In this document: positions 1 through 5,136 of the stretch, piece by piece
Numbering within the stretch: the first letter of the stretch is position 1
Layout: each line of letters begins with the position of its first letter
Assembly: GCA_937923225.1 (NCBI GenBank)
Contig: CALAKR010000300.1
Location: 1-6,804 of the forward strand
Direction: 5' to 3'
Length of the DNA stretch: 6,804 bases
From: an uncultured Aquabacterium sp.
Lineage (GTDB): Bacteria; Pseudomonadota; Gammaproteobacteria; Burkholderiales; Burkholderiaceae_C
Program-made: the position numbers and the translations under genes
The notes under the pieces: generated by a model
Database searches by the model: none
The model's input: the letters and a program-made list of their open reading frames with translations, nothing else
What the model was told of the DNA's origin: nothing

Positions 1-167
1 CCGACGGTGCCTGCGGCACTGCCGCCGGTCAGCACGGCACCGGCCGCACCGCCGATGGCGGCGCCTGCAGCCGTGTTGCGGTCACGGGCAGACATGTTGG
101 AACAGGCGGCCGTGCTGGCGATCAGCGCGACCACACCGGCGATCTTCAGAGCATGGATTGCGTTCAT
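1..167 (-). CDS. OsmB-like glycine-zipper lipoprotein (3' part cut by window edge)
   Basis: Only the first 55 codons are inside the window; the gene runs off the left edge. The start is ATG at 167-165, with GAGGAG a few bases upstream. Residues 1-21 are a short lipoprotein-type signal: a Lys at position 8, a hydrophobic core, then TAAC with the lipidation Cys at residue 22. After it comes SNMSARDRNTAAGAAIGG, close to the mature start of E. coli OsmB (SNWSKRDRNTAIGAG), and then Gly/Ala-rich zipper repeats. OsmB is an osmotically inducible outer-membrane lipoprotein of unclear biochemical role. The gene starts 39 bp after the ompA-like stop on the same strand and is probably cotranscribed with it. 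The lipobox has Thr at -3 instead of the usual Leu, which is unusual but tolerated. The family call is firm; orthology with osmB is not claimed. Confidence 0.85.
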   Translation of the reverse strand, partial: MNAIHALKIAGVVALIASTAACSNMSARDRNTAAGAAIGGAAGAVLTGGSAAGTV

Positions 168-206
168 GGTGATCTCCTCGGGGGTAGTGGGATGAAACAA
201 GACAAC

Positions 207-956
207 TTAGCGGCGGGTACCCACGGCCTCGATGTCCACACGGCGATCGGGTGCCAGGCACTCGATCAGGCCCTTGTTGCGCGGTCCTTCCTTGCCCTTG
301 GCATCACATTGGGTGCCGGTGGTGGGTTGGCTCTCGCCGCGGCCTTCGGTGAAGATGCGCTCGGCCGGCACACCTTGTTCGATCAGGTAGGACTTGACCG
401 AAGCAGCGCGCTTTTCAGACAGCGTCTTGTTGTAGGCTTCGGTGCCGATGCGGTCGGTGTGACCCACGGCCACCACGGCTTCCAGGTTCAGCGCCTTGAG
501 CTGGTCGGCGTAGGTCTTGAGCTTGTCGCGCCCTTCAGCCGTCAGCTGCGACTTGTCGAAGGCGAACAGCGTGTCGGTCGGGATGCTCACCTTTTCAGAG
601 GTGGGCACCGGGGCCGGGGGCGGTACAGGGGCTGGCGGCTGCACAACGGGCGCGGCCTTGGGCGTACAGGTGCCCGCAGGCATCAAATCACCATCACAGG
701 CGCAACCTGCAGGGAATTCGCTGCCGACGACCTTGGTCTGGGCGGCCAGTTCAACCGTCCAGTAGCCGGTACGCCAGCATTGACCGAAGTTGTTGCGCGT
801 GATCTCATCCTGGGAGTCCAGCACATAGGGCACCGGGCCGGAACCGGCGCGGTCCACCTTCAGCGGCTGGGCGGGCGGCGTGGCCTGCGCATGGACGGAT
901 GCGCTCACACACAGGGCCGCAGCGGCGGACAGCCAGGAAAGATGATGGGGCTTCAT
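207..956 (-). CDS. OmpA-family peptidoglycan-binding outer-membrane/periplasmic protein, 249 aa
   Basis: The frame stays open upstream to 1238, but the ATG at 956 is chosen because it gives a signal peptide (residues 1-23, cleavage after VHA) and has AAAGGA just upstream. Residues about 24-100 form a small Cys-containing N-terminal domain (C60, C85, C87, C97) instead of the eight-stranded barrel of E. coli OmpA. A Pro-rich linker covers 101-118. The OmpA C-like domain spans about 122-246, with GHTD (165-168), NKTLSEKRA (176-184) and APDRRVDI (235-242). In OmpA-type domains the conserved Asp and Arg of these motifs hold the diaminopimelate of peptidoglycan. C217 and C233 probably form the C-domain disulfide known from OmpA. 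The likely role is tethering the envelope to the cell wall. It shares an operon with the OsmB-like gene and is divergent from the response regulator. Confidence 0.93.
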   Translation of the reverse strand: MKPHHLSWLSAAAALCVSASVHAQATPPAQPLKVDRAGSGPVPYVLDSQDEITRNNFGQCWRTGYWTVELAAQTKVVGSEFPAGCACDGDLMPAGTCTPKAAPVVQPPAPVPPPAPVPTSEKVSIPTDTLFAFDKSQLTAEGRDKLKTYADQLKALNLEAVVAVGHTDRIGTEAYNKTLSEKRAASVKSYLIEQGVPAERIFTEGRGESQPTTGTQCDAKGKEGPRNKGLIECLAPDRRVDIEAVGTRR

Positions 957-1134
957 GCAAAGTCCTTTCTGTGGATCGCTTTGGTCGATCGCTTGTTGAT
1001 ATGGACTGGATTGTGAAAATAGCCGTACAGCCTGCATGTCGGCGCGTCCCGGCTCGTTTTGTAGGCATTCCCTGATGCCACCGTCAGCCCCCTCCGATCT
1101 GCAGTTTTGAAGCGTTTTTGGATTAAATTGCAGG

Positions 1135-1152
1135 TGTAGGCCGATGCCTACA
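1135..1152. promoter_or_regulatory. GacA-UAS-like palindromic operator TGTAGG-N6-CCTACA
   Basis: The arms are perfectly symmetric, and the symmetry extends one base inward (TGTAGGC/GCCTACA around CGAT). Size and layout match the 18-bp GacA upstream activating sequence described in Pseudomonas (TGTAAG-N6-CTTACA), with one symmetric substitution. It lies 127 bp before the GTG of the adjacent GacA/UvrY-like regulator and about 180 bp before the ompA-like start. Binding by that regulator is inferred from the matching helix-turn-helix family and from position. Confidence 0.5.
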
Positions 1153-1198
1153 AAGGGATCAGGGGGACCCCACAGTCTTCCCGTCGAAAGATGACCGA

Positions 1199-1228
1199 CT
1201 GTCATCATCCAACCCCTTAAGGTATCGT
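1199..1228 (+). promoter_or_regulatory. Possible sigma70 promoter for the response-regulator pair
   Basis: CTGTCA (4 of 6 to TTGACA) and TATCGT (4 of 6 to TATAAT) are separated by 18 bp, with the -10 about 50 bp before the start codon. The palindrome would then be centred near -90, a normal place for an activator. Both hexamers are weak and this could be chance. Confidence 0.25.
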
Positions 1229-1278
1229 TACAGCGCAATCAATGAATGCGCGAATGACACCCCTTCGAGGAGAATCTG

Positions 1279-1914
1279 GTGCTGATTAATCTGGGCTTGT
1301 TTGACGATCACGACATCGTGCGAGCCGGCTTTCGCTACATCCTGAGCCAGCACAGCGACATCGAGATCAAAGCCGAAGGCAAGACCGGTCGCGAAGCGTT
1401 GTCTGCGGTGCGTGGTCAAGATCTGCATGTGGCCGTGATCGACCTGTCCATGCCGGATTTGTCAGGCATGGACGTGCTCAAGCAGGCCAAGGCCATCAAG
1501 CCTGAGCTGGCCATCCTGATCCTCAGCGCCTACTCGGAAGACCAGTACGGGCTGAATGTGCTCAAGGCTGGCGCCAGTGGTTTTCTGAGCAAAGAACTGG
1601 CGGCTGAGCAGCTCGTGTCTGCGGTTCGCACCGTGGCTGCCGGCCGCCGCTACATCAGCCCTCGCCTCAGCGAAATGCTGGCACTGGGCCTGACACAGGA
1701 CATCGAGCAGCCACCCCACCTTCGCCTCTCCGAGCGGGAATTCCAGATCTTCTCCAAGCTGGTGGTGGGTCGCAGCGTGACGGAAATCGCCGATGACCTG
1801 TGCCTGAGTTCCAAGACCGTGAGCACTTACCGCAGCCGGCTGCTGGAGAAAATGGGCTTCAAGACGAATGCCGACCTGACTCAGTACGCGGTCAAGAACA
1901 ATCTGATCACCTGA
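1279..1914 (+). CDS. NarL/FixJ-family response regulator, GacA/UvrY-like, 211 aa
   Basis: The start is GTG at 1279. A TGA lies in frame at 1255, and GAGGAG (1267-1272) sits 6 nt before the GTG, so the start is well fixed. The receiver domain covers residues about 3-120: acidic pair D9/D10, phospho-acceptor D55 (VIDLSMP), S83 in the switch position and K105 (FLSKE). The LuxR-type helix-turn-helix spans about 148-207, beginning LSEREFQIF, with recognition helix SSKTVSTYRSRLLEKM. The receiver end (VSAVRTVAAGRRYIS) and the DNA-binding half read like UvrY/GacA, whose recognition helix is also KTV-x-x-YR-x-R. When phosphorylated it should bind DNA as a dimer. The convergent CHASE3 kinase is the obvious partner. 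It is the first gene of a two-gene unit with a receiver-only protein 10 bp downstream, and a GacA-type palindrome lies in its upstream region. No degenerate key residues are seen. Confidence 0.93.
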   Translation: MLINLGLFDDHDIVRAGFRYILSQHSDIEIKAEGKTGREALSAVRGQDLHVAVIDLSMPDLSGMDVLKQAKAIKPELAILILSAYSEDQYGLNVLKAGASGFLSKELAAEQLVSAVRTVAAGRRYISPRLSEMLALGLTQDIEQPPHLRLSEREFQIFSKLVVGRSVTEIADDLCLSSKTVSTYRSRLLEKMGFKTNADLTQYAVKNNLIT

Positions 1915-1924
1915 GTCTGCAGCG

Positions 1925-2515
1925 ATGAAGCCCGAGCTTCCCTCACACGACACAAGCCAGACACGGTGCTCCGTGCTGACTGCAGGTCTGATGCCTTCGC
2001 TGAAGCAGGTCCTGTCTGTGCACGCAGATCAGGACAACGATCTGGCCCACACAGTCGACCATCCCGCCGCAGCCAAGGCCCCCACAGGCGGCATGCAACC
2101 CGGCGCCAGTACCCAGGCTCGTCGGGTGGTGGGGCGGCCCGTCCAGGTTCAGATCGTCGAAGACCTTCCTCGCGTGCAACAGTTGCTGCGCCAACTTGTC
2201 GAACAACCCGGTCGGTTTGAGGTCACGGGCATTGACGACACCGAGCAGGAAGCCTTCCAGCGCAGCCAGGCCCAACCCCCTGATGCCCTGGTGGTCGATC
2301 TCAACCTGCGCCAAGGCTCAGGCCTGGGCCTGATCCACGCGGTGCGCAAGTTGTATGGCGCTTCCCCGGTGGGGCCTCTGGTCATCGTGGTGACCAATCA
2401 CACCATGCCGGTGCTGGAAGCGGCCTGCTTGAAGGCGGGCGCAGATCACTTCCTGGACAAGAGCCGCGAGCTGCCGCGCCTGTCGGCCTTGCTCAATCAG
2501 GCCTTTTTGCCTTGA
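1925..2515 (+). CDS. Receiver-only (single-domain) response regulator with long N-terminal extension, 196 aa
   Basis: Residues about 73-194 form a CheY-like receiver: acidic E79/D80, phospho-acceptor D125 (LVVDLNL), T157 (VIVVTNH) and K179 (FLDKS). All phosphorylation residues are present, so it should accept phosphate. No output domain follows; the protein ends at AFLP. The first roughly 70 residues have no recognisable fold and look disordered (rich in Ala, Gln, His, Thr, Pro). The ATG at 1925 is 10 bp after the upstream stop with only a weak GAG as ribosome site, which suggests translational coupling. In-frame ATGs at 1991 and 2093 are real alternatives, and the last would still keep the whole receiver. 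Possible roles are phosphate sink, competitor of the upstream regulator, or partner in another protein interaction. The domain call is firm; start and function are not. Confidence 0.85.
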   Translation: MKPELPSHDTSQTRCSVLTAGLMPSLKQVLSVHADQDNDLAHTVDHPAAAKAPTGGMQPGASTQARRVVGRPVQVQIVEDLPRVQQLLRQLVEQPGRFEVTGIDDTEQEAFQRSQAQPPDALVVDLNLRQGSGLGLIHAVRKLYGASPVGPLVIVVTNHTMPVLEAACLKAGADHFLDKSRELPRLSALLNQAFLP

Positions 2516-2532
2516 TTTGAGGCTGACCTGCT

Positions 2533-2565
2533 GGTGGCGCGAGGCAGATGGTGCCTGGCGTCACC
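2533..2565. terminator. Strong hairpin between convergent genes, possible bidirectional transcription end
   Basis: The arms at 2533-2546 (GGTGGCGCGAGGCA) and 2552-2565 (TGCCTGGCGTCACC) pair over 14 positions with one G-T wobble and one mismatch, around a 5-nt loop. It lies in the 69-bp gap between the receiver-only gene and the sensor kinase, which converge here. Neither side has a T-run, so it is not a classical intrinsic terminator. It could stabilise 3' ends, slow polymerase or assist Rho-dependent termination. Confidence 0.45.
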
Positions 2566-2584
2566 CGTTCCGCCCCCCTCTGGA

Positions 2585-4036
2585 TTACAAGACCGTTGCC
2601 TGCTGGCCTGGCGTCGGCGACATGTCAGCGCCCGACGTGACAGGCGAGGCCACCGGAATCACTGCTTCGATACAAGTGCCCTGGCCGGGCGCCGTGTGCA
2701 CCGTGAATTGGCCCTGCAGGGCCCGTACACGGTGTTGCATGCCAGCCAGACCGTGCGTAAGGTGATCCGGCTGGAACTGGGCGATGCCAATGCCATCGTC
2801 CTTCATGCGCAATACATAGTCGCCCCCGCGCTGCTCCAAACTAACCTCGAAAATGCGTGCCTGCGCGTACTTGACGGTGTTGTTCAAGGCCTCCTGTACC
2901 AGGCGGAACAGGTCGATGGCGATGTGCGGCGGTACCTGCAGACTGTCATCGGGCATGACCACGTCACAGGCGATGTCGGCTCGGTCACAGGCTTCCTGCA
3001 CATGCCACTGGATGGCGGCTGCCAGGCCCAGGTGGTCCAGCAGCGAAGGCCGAAGATTTTCGATGACGCGGCGCTTGAGGTTCACGGCCTCGTCCAGCGC
3101 GCTGGACAGCTGCACCAGCCGCTCCTGAACCGGCTCCGGAGACATCGACGCATTGCCCTGCAGCCACGCCACGTCCAGCTTGGCCGAGGTCAAGATGGCA
3201 CCGAACTCGTCGTGCAGGTCACGCGCCAGGGAGCTGCGCTCACGCTCCGCATTGCTCTGCAGGTAGGTGGACAGGGCCGACAACTCTTCGGTGCGTTCGG
3301 CCACCGCGGTCTCAAGCTGCTCGGCATGCTCCTTCAGGCGTCGACGGCTCTGCTCTCGCTCATGGAAGTTGCGAACCATGATCGTGCCCAAAATGGCCAG
3401 GAAGGCCATGTTCAGGAACACCACCAGGCCCACCCCCCAGCGTTGCTGCTGGAACAGGCGGGTCAGGGTTTCGGATCGGACCTTGAACTGCTGGCCCAAC
3501 TCGTTGTCGAGTTTGCGGCTCGTCACCGCGATCTGCGCCATCAGGTTGAGCCCCACATCCGTGTGCAGGGTTGCCAGCGCCATGCCGGGCTGCCGGTCAC
3601 GCGCCATGTGCAACGTGACATTGAGCTCATCCAGCTTCTGCTCCAGCAAGGCGCCAAGCTGCACCGCGTCCTTGCGGAGGGGCGACTCGTCTCCCAGCGT
3701 GGACAGCAGGCTTGACTGCGCCGACCGCGCGGAGCTCACCGCCTTGTCATAGGGGGCGAGGTAACGATCTTCCTGGGTGATGAGGTAGCCACGCTGGCTG
3801 GACTCTGCCGCCAGCACCTGCTCGCGCACCCGAAGCACATAGGCCTGAGCCTGAACCGCGCGCCGAGCTTCGATTCGGTTGTCGGAAATGTCGGAATACG
3901 CAAGCTCCGACACTGCGAAGACCAGCACGGACACCACCGCGGTGAGCACCAGGGCGAGCAGCACACGAGGCGGCACCGCCTCGTACCAGGCCACGACATG
4001 CTCCCCGGCTGGGGCCTTCGAAGGAGAAGAAGACAA
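2585..4036 (-). CDS. CHASE3 sensor histidine kinase, HisKA_3 (NarX/DegS) type, about 483 aa
   Basis: Numbered from a TTG start at 4036: TM1 at 24-46, CHASE3 periplasmic domain about 47-195 with its hallmark SSQRGYLITQEDRYLAPY (79-96), TM2 about 199-220, then a charged coiled-coil linker 226-262. HisKA_3 runs 262-330 with phospho-acceptor H275 in ARDLHDEFG. The ATPase domain has VQEALNNTVKYA (380-391), DDGIG (413-417) and HGLAGMQHRV (428-437). This family phosphorylates NarL/FixJ regulators, matching the regulator encoded convergently next door. The frame is open up to an ATG at 4156, but that codon lies inside the terminator hairpin of the upstream operon and has no ribosome site. TTG at 4036 has AAGGGAG 6 nt upstream and leaves a normal short cytoplasmic N-terminus. 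There is no HAMP or PAS. The tail after residue 463 is probably disordered. The ligand is unknown. Confidence 0.93.
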   Translation of the reverse strand: MSSSPSKAPAGEHVVAWYEAVPPRVLLALVLTAVVSVLVFAVSELAYSDISDNRIEARRAVQAQAYVLRVREQVLAAESSQRGYLITQEDRYLAPYDKAVSSARSAQSSLLSTLGDESPLRKDAVQLGALLEQKLDELNVTLHMARDRQPGMALATLHTDVGLNLMAQIAVTSRKLDNELGQQFKVRSETLTRLFQQQRWGVGLVVFLNMAFLAILGTIMVRNFHEREQSRRRLKEHAEQLETAVAERTEELSALSTYLQSNAERERSSLARDLHDEFGAILTSAKLDVAWLQGNASMSPEPVQERLVQLSSALDEAVNLKRRVIENLRPSLLDHLGLAAAIQWHVQEACDRADIACDVVMPDDSLQVPPHIAIDLFRLVQEALNNTVKYAQARIFEVSLEQRGGDYVLRMKDDGIGIAQFQPDHLTHGLAGMQHRVRALQGQFTVHTAPGQGTCIEAVIPVASPVTSGADMSPTPGQQATVL

Positions 4037-4102
4037 ACAAGGCTCCCTTGCATGAGACACAGCCCCCACCGGCCGTGCCCGGCCATGGAGGCGAATGCCC
4101 CC

Positions 4103-4130
4103 ATTGTGCCCAACTTGCCGCAGCATGCAA
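4103..4130 (-). promoter_or_regulatory. Possible promoter of the sensor kinase, butted against the upstream terminator
   Basis: On the minus strand, TTGCAT (4130-4125), a 16-bp spacer and CACAAT (4108-4103) form a weak sigma70-like pair. The -35 overlaps the end of the terminator T-run. The kinase needs its own promoter if that terminator is efficient, and the leader to the TTG would be about 60 nt. The match is poor in the -35 (3 of 6). Confidence 0.25.
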
Positions 4131-4161
4131 AAAGGCCGACGGCAATGACATGCCATCGGCC
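4129..4161 (-). terminator. Rho-independent terminator of the BON-DUF883-DUF1328 operon
   Basis: Read on the minus strand, GGCCGATGGCA (4161-4151) pairs with TGCCGTCGGCC (4144-4134) over 11 positions with one mismatch, around a 6-nt loop. TTTTT follows immediately (4133-4129). It lies 65 bp after the DUF1328 stop and before the kinase start, so it separates the stress operon from the kinase gene. The other strand has no T-run. Confidence 0.8.
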
Positions 4162-4164
4162 AAA

Positions 4165-4194
4165 GGTGCCCCCGCAGGGGGAGACAAGGGCACC
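4165..4194. repeat. Inverted repeat GGTGCCC/GGGCACC between DUF1328 and the terminator
   Basis: Seven-base arms (4165-4171 and 4188-4194) enclose 16 nt containing a smaller CCCC/GGGG pairing. In the transcript it would form a second stem just ahead of the terminator. It may protect the 3' end; chance is possible. Confidence 0.35.
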
Positions 4195-4225
4195 GAACAA
4201 CCCGGTTGGGTGGTCTGGCGATGCA

Positions 4226-4390
4226 TCAGGCTCGTCGGAACAAGCCCAGCACCAGCGTTACCACGAAGCCGATCAGGAAGATGAAGAACAATACCTTGGC
4301 GATCGAAGCGGCGCCGGCGGCGATGCCACCGAAACCGAAGACCGCGGCGATCAGGGCGATCACCAGGAAGACAGCGGCGTAATGAAGCAT
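4226..4390 (-). CDS. DUF1328 (YtjA-like) small inner-membrane protein, 54 aa
   Basis: This is a short ORF with ATG at 4390-4388, AGGAG 7 nt upstream and TGA at 4228-4226. The protein starts [20 protein letters not shown] and ends LGLFRRA. It has two membrane helices, about residues 5-25 and 31-50, joined by a Gly/Ala-rich turn, and a short basic C-terminus. Length, topology and the FLVIALIAA...GFGG core match the DUF1328 family, including E. coli YtjA (about 53 aa). Its function is unknown; it is usually found among stress-related membrane proteins. It is the last gene of the operon, 49 bp after the DUF883 gene and just before the terminator. Its ribosome-site sequence ACAGGAGA (4404-4397) is identical to that of the DUF883 gene. 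Confidence 0.9.
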   Translation of the reverse strand: MLHYAAVFLVIALIAAVFGFGGIAAGAASIAKVLFFIFLIGFVVTLVLGLFRRA

Positions 4391-4439
4391 GATGAGTCTC
4401 CTGTCATTCAGGGTTGAAGGGCTGGCCAGATGCCGCGGA

Positions 4440-4739
4440 TCAGCGGCGGGCGGCCAGGGCGCCGATCACGATGCCGACGGCAGCGCCGACACCGATCGCT
4501 TGCCAGGGGTTGGCGTGCACATACTCGTCCGTGGCCTTGGCGGTCTTGCGGGCGCGGTCGCTCACATCAGTGCCGAAGGCGTTCAGGCGATCCTGAGCCT
4601 GGCCCAGGGCATGACGCAGGCGGGCCGTCACGGCGCCAGCGTGATCAGCCGCGTCTTCACCGGCCGAGTTGAGCAGGGTGCGGGCCTCCACGAGAATCTT
4701 GTCGAGTTCCTTGGCGGCGATCTGAGGGGATTTGCTCAT
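4440..4739 (-). CDS. DUF883 (ElaB/YqjD/YgaM-type) C-tail-anchored membrane protein, 99 aa
   Basis: The ATG at 4739 has AGGAG 8 nt upstream. Residues 1-75 are predicted mostly helical and charged and carry the family's amphipathic pattern. The C-terminus, [18 protein letters not shown] and onward (73-97), is the hallmark of DUF883: an NPWQ turn, then a Gly/Ala-rich single membrane segment ending in ARR. E. coli relatives YqjD, ElaB and YgaM are inner-membrane proteins of stationary phase or stress; YqjD and ElaB have been reported to bind ribosomes through the N-terminal part. By family, this one should be anchored by its C-terminal tail with the rest in the cytoplasm. It is the middle gene of the BON-DUF883-DUF1328 operon, 52 bp after the BON stop. 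Direct involvement in ribosome hibernation here is inference. Confidence 0.92.
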   Translation of the reverse strand: MSKSPQIAAKELDKILVEARTLLNSAGEDAADHAGAVTARLRHALGQAQDRLNAFGTDVSDRARKTAKATDEYVHANPWQAIGVGAAVGIVIGALAARR

Positions 4740-4772
4740 GGTGCTTCTCCTGTGCGTAAGTTGCGGGGTCCG

Positions 4773-4793
4773 GATCGGCTACAAGGGCCGATC
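4773..4793 (-). repeat. Hairpin overlapping the BON gene stop codon
   Basis: GATCGGC (4773-4779) and GCCGATC (4787-4793) pair perfectly around 7 nt. The stem includes bases of the BON stop codon (4794-4792). There is no T-run after it, so a full terminator is unlikely. It could stabilise the upstream mRNA or lower downstream expression. Confidence 0.4.
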
Positions 4794-5136
4794 AGCCGTT
4801 GTTGGCCTTGAGCCGGATATCGTTCTTGACGGCCTTGACGCCCTTGACGTTGCGGGCCAGGTTCACAGCCTTGGCAGCTTCGTCAGCGGTGTTGGCAAAG
4901 CCGCTGAGCTGCACGGTGCCCTTGAACGTTTCGACCGAAATGTTCAGCGCGCTCACGGTCTTGTCCTCGACGAACGCCGCTTTCACCTTGGTGGTGATGA
5001 CGCTGTCATCCACCGTTTCGCCAAAACTGGCTTGCTTGGACGTGCTTGCACAGCCCGTCATCAGGACCATGGAACCACCTGCCAGGGCCGTCAGAGACAC
5101 AAACAGCGGGGTAATCAAGAGGCTAGATCGCTTCAT
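4792..5136 (-). CDS. BON-domain lipoprotein (OsmY-like single BON), 114 aa
   Basis: The ATG at 5136 has GGAG 6 nt upstream. Residues 1-28 form a lipoprotein signal: K2/R3, a hydrophobic core, then MTGC with the lipidation Cys at 29. One BON domain spans about 43-110: DDSVITTKVKAAF near the start, then the conserved GTVQLSGF (73-80) and VKGVKAVKNDIRL (97-109). BON domains are found in periplasmic and outer-membrane stress proteins such as OsmY and DolP and are thought to bind phospholipid membranes. With only one domain this protein is shorter than OsmY or DolP, which have two. The lipid anchor probably places it on the periplasmic face of a membrane. It is the first gene of the operon, and its leader contains a 9-bp inverted repeat. 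Substrate and partner are unknown. Confidence 0.93.
   Translation of the reverse strand: MKRSSLLITPLFVSLTALAGGSMVLMTGCASTSKQASFGETVDDSVITTKVKAAFVEDKTVSALNISVETFKGTVQLSGFANTADEAAKAVNLARNVKGVKAVKNDIRLKANNG

Larger units (their letters stand above)
957..1278. promoter_or_regulatory. Divergent intergenic region between ompA-like gene and response regulator
   Basis: This 322-bp stretch must hold the promoters for the leftward ompA-osmB pair and the rightward regulator pair. I see no credible gene in it. It contains a perfect TGTAGG-N6-CCTACA palindrome at 1135-1152 and a second TGTAGG half-site at 1060-1065. An 8-bp direct repeat, GATCGCTT, occurs at 974-981 and 987-994 in the ompA leader. A weak sigma70-like pair toward the regulator is CTGTCA (1199-1204), an 18-bp spacer and TATCGT (1223-1228). 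The ompA promoter could not be placed with any confidence. Confidence 0.6.

Noticed and set aside
153..1016. Open frame of 287 codons on the plus strand
   Set aside because: It mirrors the OmpA-family gene, whose signal peptide and OmpA C-domain motifs show the minus strand is coding.
957..1238. Upstream extension of the OmpA-family reading frame
   Set aside because: The frame is open but would bury the signal peptide, and it covers the divergent promoter region. The ATG at 956 has a ribosome site and a normal signal sequence.
2534..3715. Open frame of 393 codons on the plus strand
   Set aside because: It lies antisense within the histidine kinase, which has all its catalytic motifs. The plus-strand product has no recognisable domain.
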